Assembly (NCBI GenBank): GCA_047495785.1
Contig: JBLDXI010000004.1
Coordinates: 496,001-560,000, forward strand
Direction: 5' to 3'
From: Lepidodermella squamata
Taxonomy: Eukaryota > Gastrotricha
Length of the DNA stretch: 64,000 nt
Notes under the pieces: model-generated
The model's input: the letters and a program-made list of their open reading frames with translations, nothing else
Told to the model about the DNA's origin: nothing
Database searches by the model: none
In this document: piece by piece, positions 1 through 9,273 of the stretch
Position numbering within the stretch: position 1 is the first letter of the stretch
Layout: every line of letters starts with the position of its first letter
Position numbers and translations under genes: made by a program

Positions 1-14
1 ATTCATAGGGTAAA

Positions 15-30
15 CTCTCTCTCTCTCTCT
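15..30. repeat. (CT)n microsatellite
   Basis: Eight CT dinucleotides in a row near the left edge. The rest of 1-1385 holds no reading frame or repeat that I can support. Confidence 0.8.
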
Positions 31-1385
31 TATGTTCCACTTATTGTTCAAACATGACCAGAGTCTGCGTTTGAATGGGCATACTTTCATAGTTTCCCAT
101 TCCCGGAGAATTTCCCAGGAATTATGGACCAGCTGAGCCAATGTTTCTACTGATTCTGATTCTGATACTGATTTTATTATGCATTTTGTTTCACAACAGT
201 TAGCAATAGGTTAGTTCTCGGCGCCTCGCCTCAGAGGTCGTAAAATCCACTAGTTCATCTGACTTAGATTTAAGATATCGCAGAAACACAGTATGAGAAT
301 TATTGACAATACTTGAGGGCAGCCGGTTCATGTTGAAAGGTCATGTTGAAAGCGTCTGATTTCAAGAGGACACAGTCCTAGTTTTTTACATCTTTCATAA
401 TACGAGGCACCGTCAATCGATGAATAGTAGTCACTTCTATACAAAAGGCGTTTAGTGAACCGGGCTACTATTCAGCCCTTAAATCATGAAACTGCTAAGA
501 AAGGACTTTTTACGCTATTGGTTTTAATATAATTTGCGGTTATCCTTCTCCATTATCTCGCATTTTGATATCCTTCTTAAATTTTTCGCTTGAAAAAGCG
601 GTCACATCTTTTTCTGATCAATCGAATTTCATGTTTATCAAATATGAGCAGTTGATCTGTTGCAACAAACTGAACTAAAACCTTGCCCGAAGCTCGCGGA
701 ATCGCTGAGATTTGCAGCCACACGAGGTCAATAGTAGAATCACACAAAGTTAACGAAGTTGGTAGCATTCAAGAATTGCTAGGATGACTTGTATTCCTGC
801 ATCCTAAGAAAGATAGCGGATTGTCTTGATAATGTGATCTGGTTAGCAATTAGCAACGAAACCGCCGTATTTGAGGAATGCTTGACATGCAACTCGCTTG
901 ACATTATTCGTATACGACAAAACGTGATCCACCATTCCAGTTTGGGTTTCACGATTTTTGCGCGGACTTCTTACGGAAATACTACGTCACATTTATTCCG
1001 ATGGTGCCGTCATCAATTCTTGAAAATTACTAGTTCATTTCGGTTTTAAGTGATACATTTTCAGAAGTCTTTACAGACCGCTTGTTTCCTAATTGCGAAA
1101 CTTCAAAGATTTATCCGCTAAAGCTTCCATGGACGAGATCTACTTCCAGTAATATTACGTGTTCACAAATATCATTCTATAATTTATCGTAGAATCAAAG
1201 GAGTTTTTTTAGAATGGCTCATTCTAAAATAGCTAATAATGATTCATTACTATCTTATTCCAATATCTCCCGAAGCTATCTAATTGTACATCTAATAGTA
1301 CAGTAATATTACATCCAATTAGCTGCTGTATTAAATTTTAATTTCTACATTGTTGATAGGATTATTTTACTTAACCGAACCACTA

Positions 1386-2330
1386 ATGATCGACGCTAAC
1401 AATCCCGCCCTCCAACCCGGCGAAATCATCAAATATTGGGGAACCGATTTCTCGGCCCTGATCGACTTCGATACCGCATCGGCTATCAGCAATCTGAATA
1501 AGAACTTGAATAAACTTGTCGCATGCACCTGGTTTCGCGGAGATCAAAAGCTCACGCGGCTGAACCAGTAAGTTTGGCCAACCCTCGTGTACCCTCTACA
1601 AACCGCACCGCTGAACAAGCTGCCGCGATCATGCCTGGAGAATGTGGACAAGATAGTCAGATCAGCCGTGAAGGGAGTGCTACTCCTGCCAACCCCGACA
1701 CCCGACGCATTCCTTTACGCCGCCAGGCGCTGCCGCGGACTCGCAATCAGGCGAGCATCGTGGGAGGCGTTCATCCAACACTACGCTATTTGCATGAAGC
1801 TTGCCTCGATCAACAACGACCAACTCGAGAAAGCTGACCCTACCCGACGACCGCCAGGCAACGAGCCGCGATCTCAGGAAACCGAAACGCGATTCGTGTT
1901 TTAAGGAGTGGTGTTCGAAACCCACAGGTGAGGGCGCTGTGTGATTCAAGGAATATCCCGCGGGTAACAACCTGATCCTGAATAAAACCGGCCTCTCGTC
2001 GAGCGAGTACACCTGCGCAATTAAGATGACGGCGAGATCTGTGTCAGTGAGAAGCAGTAAGTTTGCTGCAAGCGACGGGACCACCACTGCGGCGCTGAGA
2101 AAGAAACTCTTGGTCATGTCCTCGGCGCTTGTCATTTCAACTCGCTGATGATCACCAGTCGTCATGATAAAATCCGCTCGATGATCGCTACGGCACTACG
2201 GAAGAACGGGATGAAAGTGCACGAGGTAAGTCGCGGTAAAGGAGACAGACGGCGCGTGGAGACGAGTCGACATCATCGCGTACGATCCGAGGACGAAGGA
2301 GGGAAAATTAGCGAAATTCCGGCAAAAGGT
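1386..2330 (+). pseudogene. R2/NeSL-type LINE, decayed 3' portion
   Basis: This is the C-terminal part of a non-LTR retrotransposon polyprotein of the restriction-like-endonuclease class (R2/NeSL). The first segment (1386-1904) has the post-RT block found in that family, with residues like LNKLPRSCLENVDKIVRSAV followed by an FLYAARRCRGLAI block. It is interrupted by an in-frame TAA near 1569-1571. After degenerate sequence, the frame around 2080-2220 gives a CCHC-type motif (HHCGAEKETLGHVLGACH) and then RHDKIRSMIATALRKNGMKVHE, the standard sequence just before the endonuclease. A shifted frame then gives VDIIAYDPRTKEG, matching an endonuclease core. The stop codon and at least one frame change make it non-functional. 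Nothing upstream (the RT core) is recognisable. The family assignment rests on motif memory and the exact clade is uncertain. Confidence 0.7.
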
Positions 2331-2793
2331 CGCTACTATACTATTGCTGAGTGCTGGCTCTTCCGATATTATTCAACCTGTTATCGCCATTTCTGTTGAA
2401 ACAAAGTGTGATAAATTATTCTCTTGGTTTCATTTCATTTCTTCATTTTCAATTGTTTCGCTGCGTTGAAAATAAAGATGGACGGCACCGGGTCACGGAT
2501 AATAATACTTTTTCATTGGTCTCGGCAGCTCGTTTTTGCTAACTGTATAATTTTCAATCGAAGAATTGCAGAAAAGCGCGAGAAAACTTTGAAGAATTAT
2601 GGGAAGGATAAGCGAAGAAGATGAATTTATCTTCTTTTATCTTCAAGAGTCCAAGAACGCAAGATAGCAATCGCAGCTAATGGCAATTTTATAGCCCTTG
2701 AACCGAAGATAGTAATTTGGGATGCAACCGCAATATAGCCGTATATAGAAATATGCGCTAGCACTGGCGGTCTCTTACGTCGCAACACGAACG
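2331..2793. other. Intergenic, nothing recognised
   Basis: AT-rich spacer between the LINE remnant and the left arm of the large inverted repeat. Short open frames here have no recognisable features. Confidence 0.5.
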
Positions 2794-3393
2794 ATTTGCA
2801 CCTTGCCGGATTCGCACGAACTCGGAAAGCGAACACACGACGCGCCCGTCATTGTAACGGCACTCACAGTGTTGCACATTCTGTACATTGATACGTCGTT
2901 CGTGGCCATACACATCGCAACTGGCGCGCTGCTGATCACCAGCTGGATGTACTGGATGGTCGATGGCACGGCGCTCAAACCAGTACAACAGCTCAGGAAT
3001 GAGTTCGAGGTCGTTCCCGTCGGCTACAGGTTTCAAATAGACCGAAATTCGACAAATTCAAGTGAAAACCTACAGAAGCGCCTGTAATTCCTGAGCACGT
3101 GCCAGTTGAAAGGCAGAAAGTGGCCGGAATGGCTAAGACATTTGTGTTGACAGAGCATCGAGCAAATTGGCCCTGGAAAATTCAAACGTGACTAAAGAAT
3201 TATCGGCCTGCGTGAAATTTCATACCGAAGTCGCGCAAGCTGATTTGGGGCAAGCGGTCTGATAGCAAGAGGTGCCAGAAGGGCAAATTACAACTGAAGG
3301 ACAAATAGTTGCCTCGGATGTCGTTGTTGGCGGGCAGGTTATGGCTAGGTCGGCGATCAAAACCACCGCCAGTAGCAGACGGGCAGCTTGCAT
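2775..3393 (-). pseudogene. Truncated copy of the secreted Cys-rich gene
   Basis: This is the mirror copy of the gene at 9274-10092. Exon 1 (3393-3226), exon 2 (3172-3074) and most of exon 3 (from 3023) are identical to the intact copy, including the signal peptide start and the 50-53 bp introns. At 2794, where the inverted repeat ends, exon 3 runs into unrelated DNA. It adds a few foreign codons and meets a stop at about 2775, so the last part of exon 3 and exon 4 with its cysteines are lost. The promoter region is inside the repeat, so this copy could still be transcribed. I call it a pseudogene because the conserved C-terminus is missing, but a shortened secreted product cannot be excluded. 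Confidence 0.75.
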
Positions 3394-3843
3394 GGTTGTT
3401 GTTTTTACCAATCGACAAAAGTAAAATTTAGTCAGATTCACTTTGGCTATCATTTTACAGAACGTAACGTGTCCATCGGGACTCAATTAAAGTCCAGATG
3501 TAGAGCCCAGGGAAGAATGGATGAAAAACATTGCGTGGTATATTCTCTGTTACTGGAAATGAAATCTGACTTTTTGAATTGGCTTCAGTGAATGGTAACG
3601 GGATTGTTAAAATTGAGACAATGAATAACAGCTCAATTACTTTTAATGCCATTTGCCGTTGGTTACTAAACAAAGGAAGTTTAGTCGTGATACCGAGGAT
3701 CTTTGCTTTTATTAATGGCCACAAAAAAACCAGAGTAATAAGAGAAGCTTTTTATTCATACTCTATAGTAAACGTAATTCGCAAAAACTCGGAGGGTTCA
3801 TTAAAAGTTTCCAGTTATTTGTATCCAGCTATAGAAATCTATC

Positions 3844-3940
3844 AAGACTGAACGCCAACGCATCTGTCGACCGTAACGCCGAACTGAATTGGAGCGATGT
3901 AGCTGGGGACTTCATATATGTGCAACTGGTTCGGTAGGTA
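3844..3940 (-). pseudogene. 3' exon of a Cys-rich gene paralogue (left copy)
   Basis: This is the mirror of 8727-8823. The exon encodes a tail with FGVTVDRCVGVQS before the stop, closely matching the end of the intact gene at 10092 (LGVTVDSCIGVQA). It shows that a tandem paralogue once lay beside the Cys-rich gene. Its upstream part is absent because an LTR element begins a short distance away. Confidence 0.55.
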
Positions 3941-4083
3941 CTAAACGAAGTCCACGTTATTCTGGGAGACGAAAACAACAACATATTTAGAATTGTTGTG
4001 CAAAGATGATCAGCTCACAAATAGCGCTGCTACCCAGTCGTAAAAAAATAGATCCTAGCTAGACCCAAACCGCTATTATTGGG

Positions 4084-4323
4084 TGTGAGGGTCTGCTCCC
4101 GCAGCCTCACTGCGTCACCTTGACGTCGCACGCTAGCCTGGTGTTTGGCGGGCTCCCGTCTTATTTAAATTGAGGAACGAAGATTAAATAAATGGAATGA
4201 ATAGTCGCTACATTCGTGTTTTTATTTTATTAATTGGAGTTTTATTAGTTCGGTTTCCCGATTTTACCTTCGGTTTGAGAGTAGAGTTTGCCGCAGTGTT
4301 TTCCATCCTTGAACCAGGTCTCA
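4084..4323 (+). mobile_element. Gypsy-like 5' LTR (element A, left copy)
   Basis: A sequence of about 240 bp that starts TGTGAGGG and ends CTCA, followed three bases later by a primer-binding-site-like TGGCGCC. It contains an AT-rich TATA-like stretch (TTATTTAAAT) and AATAAA. The gag frame of the same element starts about 300 bp downstream. No matching 3' LTR was found in the window, so the boundaries are inferred from TG...CA and the PBS position. Confidence 0.6.
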
Positions 4324-4326
4324 TAT

Positions 4327-4341
4327 TGGCGCCGAGACCCG
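4327..4341 (+). promoter_or_regulatory. Candidate tRNA primer-binding site
   Basis: TGGCGCCGAGACCCG begins with the TGG expected to pair with a tRNA CCA end and lies 3 nt after the LTR end. I could not assign the tRNA. The mirror copy is at 8326-8340. Confidence 0.55.
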
Positions 4342-4628
4342 TCTCACTTCGGTCTACGTCAATCAAGGTAAGTTTCGGTAGGTAAGAGTAAAAACAACTG
4401 TGGCAAAAGTCACGAAATACTGGGATCAAAAGATCTCGCCATTTATTGAGTATCAAGTGATCAAAAGAATCACACCCAACTGAGGTCAACTCGATCTCAT
4501 CGCAACTCGAATTACACGAGAGCGCATTGCGAATTCGGATCATAAAATCACCCTACATTGAAATAACAGATTCAACCCGGGCATCATCAATAAACAGTCA
4601 CCTAGTGTGATCACAAAATATTAGCAAA

Positions 4629-5543
4629 ATGTCATACTCCAGAAAATCAATCCTAATTCCACAGCCCGCTGATCCTGAACCTTTCAAGACAGCAATGTGT
4701 GAAGGAACCCGACTGTTCTATGAAAAGGTAGAAAAGTACGATCCAAGGAAACATAATTTCTCCGAATGGATCGACAATGCGAGTCTCTACCTAGAGGCAT
4801 GCAAGGTCCGCGGAGCCAACAACAAACTGCAAGCCATCCTAACACTGGTTGCCGAAAGAAGGGCAAAAGCCATAGAGGATGAGTTGAATAAAAGCACGAT
4901 CTCGTACGATCAGTGTGTCGCCAGGCTAAGACAAGTCGAATGCGCCACGATGAGCATCGGTGTCGCCCGAGTCGCTCTGAAACAACTCTGCCAAGGGCAA
5001 GACTCCCTCGACGATTTCATCAACCAGCTAGAGGCACTATCAGCGCAAGCGTACCCCGAAGACGAAGATAAAAGAAATGAGATGGCTACTTTCATTCTCG
5101 TCGGCGGCATGAAGCCGTCAAAAATCCGGGATGAACTGATCGACGCGATCAACGAGACCCCTGACTTGCCTTATGCCGAAGCTTTGAAAATAATAGATAA
5201 ACAGAAGTCGGCTTTCGAGTCAAAAGCAGTGAGGGCGAAACTAACGGGTCAGATCACAGCGAGTCAACTAGCAGATCCTGATCCAAGCAACTTACCAGAT
5301 TCAAATTCAGCATCGGATGAAATTGCCGAAATGCGCAAAGAGATCGCGTTCCTCAAGAAAGAACTAGCCCAGCGACAATTTGAAAGTCCACGCACACATG
5401 CACATACGCAGTTTTCGTTCCCAAACCCGACATACGCCAACGCATTTGGCAACACAAATGGGTACAACCCACCTCCATCCGCGTTTCCAGCCCAACAAAA
5501 TGTTCACATTTTGGATACGCCTCACGCACACACTGGCAGGGAG
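4629..5543 (+). pseudogene. Gag of Gypsy-like element A, 3'-truncated left copy
   Basis: This is the retroelement structural polyprotein and is identical to the complete gag on the minus strand at 8038-6869, apart from one residue near the end. It keeps the capsid-like helical region but stops matching at 5543, where the second LTR element begins. The frame continues to 5609 only with foreign sequence. The CCHC zinc knuckle present in the right copy is therefore missing. It is a dead fragment in an inverted duplicate. Confidence 0.85.
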
Positions 5544-5960
5544 TGTGTGTGTGTACTCACGTATAATTGGCGACTGGCCAAGGAAGTTGGCAGTCGGCCA
5601 AGGGAATAAAATAACGTGGTTGGCAACTGGCCAAGGAGTTTGGCAGTTGGCCATGGAATGTCGGCATCGAGCCAACACAAGAATTAAACATAAATATACT
5701 AAATTCCTTAGATCTATCCGGCCTATATAAGCGCCGTTGAAAACGTGCAAGAATCATCATTTTATGCAAATAATAAAACCTTTGACTTATACTCTTGGAC
5801 TTAGCATTTTCGCGACTTTCTTTTGGTTGCTATTGTATTTCATTTACAAGAAGTTTTACGAGCCGCATATTAATCCTTCGCAGGAATAATTCAGTAGTAC
5901 AAGAACTCACGAGAGATATTACTTTTCATTAGTTTACAAAGTTTCCGTACTACATCTTTT
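5544..5960 (+). mobile_element. 5' LTR / leader of a second LTR element (B)
   Basis: Sequence between the inverted-repeat edge and the leader of a second gag frame. It has the order of an LTR: an upstream block with four palindromic TTGGC-N5-GCCAA sites, a TATA box (CCTATATAAG, 5722-5731), then AATAAA at 5772-5777. It starts in a TGTGTG run. The 3' LTR end and primer-binding site are not resolved; TGG-starting candidates occur at about 5962 and 5972. No second copy exists in the window for comparison. Confidence 0.5.
5567..5654. promoter_or_regulatory. Four NFI-like palindromes in LTR B
   Basis: Four copies of TTGGC-N5-GCCAA lie at 5567-5581, 5587-5601, 5620-5634 and 5640-5654 (the last ends GCCAT). 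Start-to-start spacing is 20, 33, 20, so they form two pairs. The pattern matches the full NFI/CTF consensus. The position upstream of the TATA box suggests an LTR enhancer. Confidence 0.65.
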
Positions 5961-6028
5961 CTGGTGGCCACTGGTAGCTACAAATCGGCGAATTCTTGGC
6001 TCTTGGTTAATCAATTACCGGTCCGACG

Positions 6029-6377
6029 ATGTCATTTGAGATTCAACGATCACTCAACGCATTTCCGAAAATCTCTGGTACGAACTACGAGCGATTCCAA
6101 GAAAGCTGGCAGCAGTTTATCGCCCTTGCTCGCGCCTGTGGCGCCAAGGACGAGGATCCGGATGCTGTCGGTGGGGTAGATTCCGAAGCCTTGATTGCTA
6201 GGCGCAAAGTCATCGCAGTCCTGCCCTTGTATCTCACAGGACGACTGCTCGAAGTTTGGCAAGAATCAACAGCAGCCAAAACTTGCACGAAACTCTCAGC
6301 AGCGAAAACCATACTGGAGGAAGGCGCCAACCTTCAACCAGATAAAGCCCTAAGCGAGATGACTTTCATGGCTCGAC
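6029..6377 (+). pseudogene. Gag N-terminus of LTR element B, cut at fold-back
   Basis: An open frame starting MSFEIQRSLNAFPKISG and continuing with a block like YERFQESWQQFIALARACGA, which resembles the N-terminal matrix/capsid region of invertebrate Gypsy/BEL-like gag proteins. It has no homology that I can see to gag A. The frame is intact for about 116 codons and then enters a 43-bp palindrome centred on 6377, beyond which the DNA belongs to element A on the opposite strand. It is a truncated fragment. Confidence 0.5.
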
Positions 6378-6398
6378 TCGAGCCATGAAAGTCATCTC
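6356..6398. repeat. 43-bp fold-back junction
   Basis: Perfect 21-bp arms (6356-6376 and 6378-6398) around one central base. The right arm is the reverse complement of the last 21 bases of gag B, and the protease frame of element A follows directly. This is the breakpoint between the two oppositely oriented retroelements. Confidence 0.95.
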
Positions 6399-6401
6399 TT
6401 A

Positions 6402-6874
6402 TCACCTTTTTACAGTAACTCTGGGCATGTTAATGCACCAGACCACGTTGTTTTCATCGTCCTCGAATTTCAAATTTCCATTTTTATGTTCTGTTATGGC
6501 TTTATTTTTCCTTAGGAATTCTCTGCCTAGAATTACTGTGTCTTTCAGTACAGTGTCAGCGATGATAAAAGTATCGTTGAACCTTTTCAAACCAAGTTTA
6601 AAATCGATCGTGATTTGACCATGATTGGGCAAGAGGTTATCATTACCCCACCGTAGAATTATTGGACAGCTTTCACGTTTCACACCTTTCAATTTATTTA
6701 CAACAGATAAAGGAATCAGGTTAAATTTCGAACCCGTATCGATGACACATACAGACTCATTTACGTCGGATAAGGAAATAACGTAGGCTAACATATCTCG
6801 AGTTTCATTATTCTCTACTGTACACAGGACACTATTTACATTGTCTGCGTCTGTCTTCGACCGGGTCTTTACTG
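6402..6874 (-). CDS. Retroelement A aspartic protease region (pro), truncated pol
   Basis: This frame is in the -1 phase relative to gag A and is open from the gag stop down to a TGA at 6402. It encodes a retropepsin: the catalytic loop DTGSKFNLIP is followed by hydrophobic strands and a block ending DTVILGREFLRKN, the second conserved feature of the family (hydrophobic-ILGxxFL). No AUG is needed if it is reached by frameshifting from gag. Reverse transcriptase, RNase H and integrase are absent, because the element is cut off at the fold-back junction at 6398. It is a dead element fragment, although the part that remains has no internal stop. Confidence 0.75.
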
Positions 6875-8038
6875 GTTTTTTGGAGAATTCTGATTGAGTG
6901 GACAGTTGCGTTGAATATGCCCCGGCTGTTTACAGTTGTAACAAGCAAAGCCTTTCGACGCAGCGGGGGCAGTGGCTGGGGCGTTCAACTGGTAAGTTTG
7001 GACTTGTTGCCCAACTTGCTGTACCTGTGCGGCCAATGAGCCGTTCTGACTTTGTTGAACTGCCTGTTGGTTCGGGGCATTTCTGTTGGGAGGAATTAGC
7101 TGAGATTTTATCGGGGCTAAGGGCTCCCTGCCAGTGTGTGCGTGAGGCGTATCCAAAATGTGAAAATTTTGTTGGGCTGGAAACGCGGATGGAGGTGGGT
7201 TGTACCCATTTGTGTTGCCAAATGCGTTGGCGTATGTCGGGTTTGGGAACGAAAACTGCGTATGTGCATGTGTGCGTGGACTTTCAAATTGTCGCTGGGC
7301 TAGTTCTTTCTTGAGGAACGCGATCTCTTTGCGCATTTCGGCAATTTCATCCGATGCTGAATTTGAATCTGGTAAGTTGCTTGGATCAGGATCTGCTAGT
7401 TGACTCGCTGTGATCTGACCCGTTAGTTTCGCCCTCACTGCTTTTGACTCGAAAGCCGACTTCTGTTTATCTATTATTTTCAAAGCTTCGGCATAAGGCA
7501 AGTCAGGGGTCTCGTTGATCGCGTCGATCAGTTCATCCCGGATTTTTGACGGCTTCATGCCGCCGACGAGAATGAAAGTAGCCATCTCATTTCTTTTATC
7601 TTCGTCTTCGGGGTACGCTTGCGCTGATAGTGCCTCTAGCTGGTTGATGAAATCGTCGAGGGAGTCTTGCCCTTGGCAGAGTTGTTTCAGAGCGACTCGG
7701 GCGACACCGATGCTCATCGTGGCGCATTCGACTTGTCTTAGCCTGGCGACACACTGATCGTACGAGATCGTGCTTTTATTCAACTCATCCTCTATGGCTT
7801 TTGCCCTTCTTTCGGCAACCAGTGTTAGGATGGCTTGCAGTTTGTTGTTGGCTCCGCGGACCTTGCATGCCTCTAGGTAGAGACTCGCATTGTCGATCCA
7901 TTCGGAGAAATTATGTTTCCTTGGATCGTACTTTTCTACCTTTTCATAGAACAGTCGGGTTCCTTCACACATTGCTGTCTTGAAAGGTTCAGGATCAGCG
8001 GGCTGTGGAATTAGGATTGATTTTCTGGAGTATGACAT
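6869..8038 (-). CDS. Gag polyprotein of Gypsy-like element A (right copy)
   Basis: A 389-residue retroelement structural protein. The N-terminal about 200 residues are an alpha-helical capsid-like region (block LDDFINQLEALSAQAYPEDE, typical of Gypsy/errantivirus-type capsids). A coiled-coil-like acidic/basic stretch follows (residues about 225-245), then a Pro/Asn/Gln-rich linker, and a single CCHC zinc knuckle CYNCKQPGHIQRNC near the C-terminus for RNA packaging. It starts 290 bp inside a TG...CA LTR and PBS. A slippery heptamer lies before the stop. The frame is intact, but the element lacks pol beyond protease and lacks a 3' LTR, so it cannot be autonomous. Confidence 0.85.
   Translation of the reverse strand: MSYSRKSILIPQPADPEPFKTAMCEGTRLFYEKVEKYDPRKHNFSEWIDNASLYLEACKVRGANNKLQAILTLVAERRAKAIEDELNKSTISYDQCVARLRQVECATMSIGVARVALKQLCQGQDSLDDFINQLEALSAQAYPEDEDKRNEMATFILVGGMKPSKIRDELIDAINETPDLPYAEALKIIDKQKSAFESKAVRAKLTGQITASQLADPDPSNLPDSNSASDEIAEMRKEIAFLKKELAQRQFESPRTHAHTQFSFPNPTYANAFGNTNGYNPPPSAFPAQQNFHILDTPHAHTGREPLAPIKSQLIPPNRNAPNQQAVQQSQNGSLAAQVQQVGQQVQTYQLNAPATAPAASKGFACYNCKQPGHIQRNCPLNQNSPKNQ
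6875..6881 (-). promoter_or_regulatory. Candidate -1 ribosomal frameshift site
   Basis: On the minus strand, A AAA AAC sits exactly in the gag zero frame as X XXY YYZ. One codon (CAG) then separates it from the gag TAA stop. The -1 frame opened by slippage runs straight into the protease. Confidence 0.65.
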
Positions 8039-8343
8039 TTTGCTAATATTTTGTGATCACACTAGGTGACTGTTTATTGATGATGCCCGGGTTGAATCTG
8101 TTATTTCAATGTAGGGTGATTTTATGATCCGAATTCGCAATGCGCTCTCGTGTAATTCGAGTTGCGATGAGATCGAGTTGACCTCAGTTGGGTGTGATTC
8201 TTTTGATCACTTGATACTCAATAAATGGCGAGATCTTTTGATCCCAGTATTTCGTGACTTTTGCCACAGTTGTTTTTACTCTTACCTACCGAAACTTACC
8301 TTGATTGACGTAGACCGAAGTGAGACGGGTCTCGGCGCCAATA

Positions 8344-8583
8344 TGAGACCTGGTTCAAGGATGGAAAACACTGCGGCAAACTCTACTCTCAAACCGAAGG
8401 TAAAATCGGGAAACCGAACTAATAAAACTCCAATTAATAAAATAAAAACACGAATGTAGCGACTATTCATTCCATTTATTTAATCTTCGTTCCTCAATTT
8501 AAATAAGACGGGAGCCCGCCAAACACCAGGCTAGCGTGCGACGTCAAGGTGACGCAGTGAGGCTGCGGGAGCAGACCCTCACA
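8344..8583 (-). mobile_element. Gypsy-like 5' LTR (element A, right copy)
   Basis: Mirror of 4084-4323. It reads TG...CA on the minus strand with its PBS at 8326-8340, and is the 5' LTR for the gag and pro frames at 8038-6402. It is inserted just upstream of the surviving 3' exon of the Cys-rich paralogue. Confidence 0.6.
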
Positions 8584-8726
8584 CCCAATAATAGCGGTTT
8601 GGGTCTAGCTAGGATCTATTTTTTTACGACTGGGTAGCAGCGCTATTTGTGAGCTGATCATCTTTGCACAACAATTCTAAATATGTTGTTGTTTTCGTCT
8701 CCCAGAATAACGTGGACTTCGTTTAG

Positions 8727-8823
8727 TACCTACCGAACCAGTTGCACATATATGAAGTCCCCAGCTACATCGCTCCAATTCAGTTCGGCGTTACGGTCGA
8801 CAGATGCGTTGGCGTTCAGTCTT
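8727..8823 (+). pseudogene. 3' exon of a Cys-rich gene paralogue (right copy)
   Basis: A terminal exon after a GTTTAG acceptor. It encodes a tail with SYIAPIQFGVTVDRCVGVQS and a TGA, homologous to the last exon of the gene at 9274-10092. The remainder of this paralogue is missing on the upstream side, where element A's LTR ends at 8583. It was a tandem neighbour in the same orientation. Confidence 0.55.
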
Positions 8824-9273
8824 GATAGATTTCTATAGCTGGATACAAATAACTGGAAACTTTTAATGAACCCTCCGAGTTTTTGCGAATTACGTTTACT
8901 ATAGAGTATGAATAAAAAGCTTCTCTTATTACTCTGGTTTTTTTGTGGCCATTAATAAAAGCAAAGATCCTCGGTATCACGACTAAACTTCCTTTGTTTA
9001 GTAACCAACGGCAAATGGCATTAAAAGTAATTGAGCTGTTATTCATTGTCTCAATTTTAACAATCCCGTTACCATTCACTGAAGCCAATTCAAAAAGTCA
9101 GATTTCATTTCCAGTAACAGAGAATATACCACGCAATGTTTTTCATCCATTCTTCCCTGGGCTCTACATCTGGACTTTAATTGAGTCCCGATGGACACGT
9201 TACGTTCTGTAAAATGATAGCCAAAGTGAATCTGACTAAATTTTACTTTTGTCGATTGGTAAAAACAACAACC

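Larger units (their letters stand above)
2794..5543 (+). repeat. Left arm of 2.75-kb inverted repeat
   Basis: This arm is the reverse complement of 7124-9873; paired positions sum to 12667 throughout, so there are no net indels. I found one base difference (5502 g versus the complementary t), visible as a Val/Phe change in the gag frame. The arm contains a truncated copy of the Cys-rich secreted gene on the minus strand, the 3' exon of a paralogue, and an LTR, primer-binding site and gag on the plus strand. The boundary at 5543 abuts a second LTR element; the boundary at 2794 cuts the Cys-rich gene inside exon 3. Confidence 0.95.

Noticed and set aside
4208-4543. 111-codon frame opposite the LTR leader (mirror at 8124-8459)
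   Set aside because: It overlaps the LTR and PBS on the opposite strand; no recognisable features.
8943-9212. Open frame with a hydrophobic N-terminus on the right arm (mirror at 3455-3724)
   Set aside because: It lies in the upstream region of the Cys-rich gene, has no homologue in the window, and its apparent signal-like segment is weak evidence alone.
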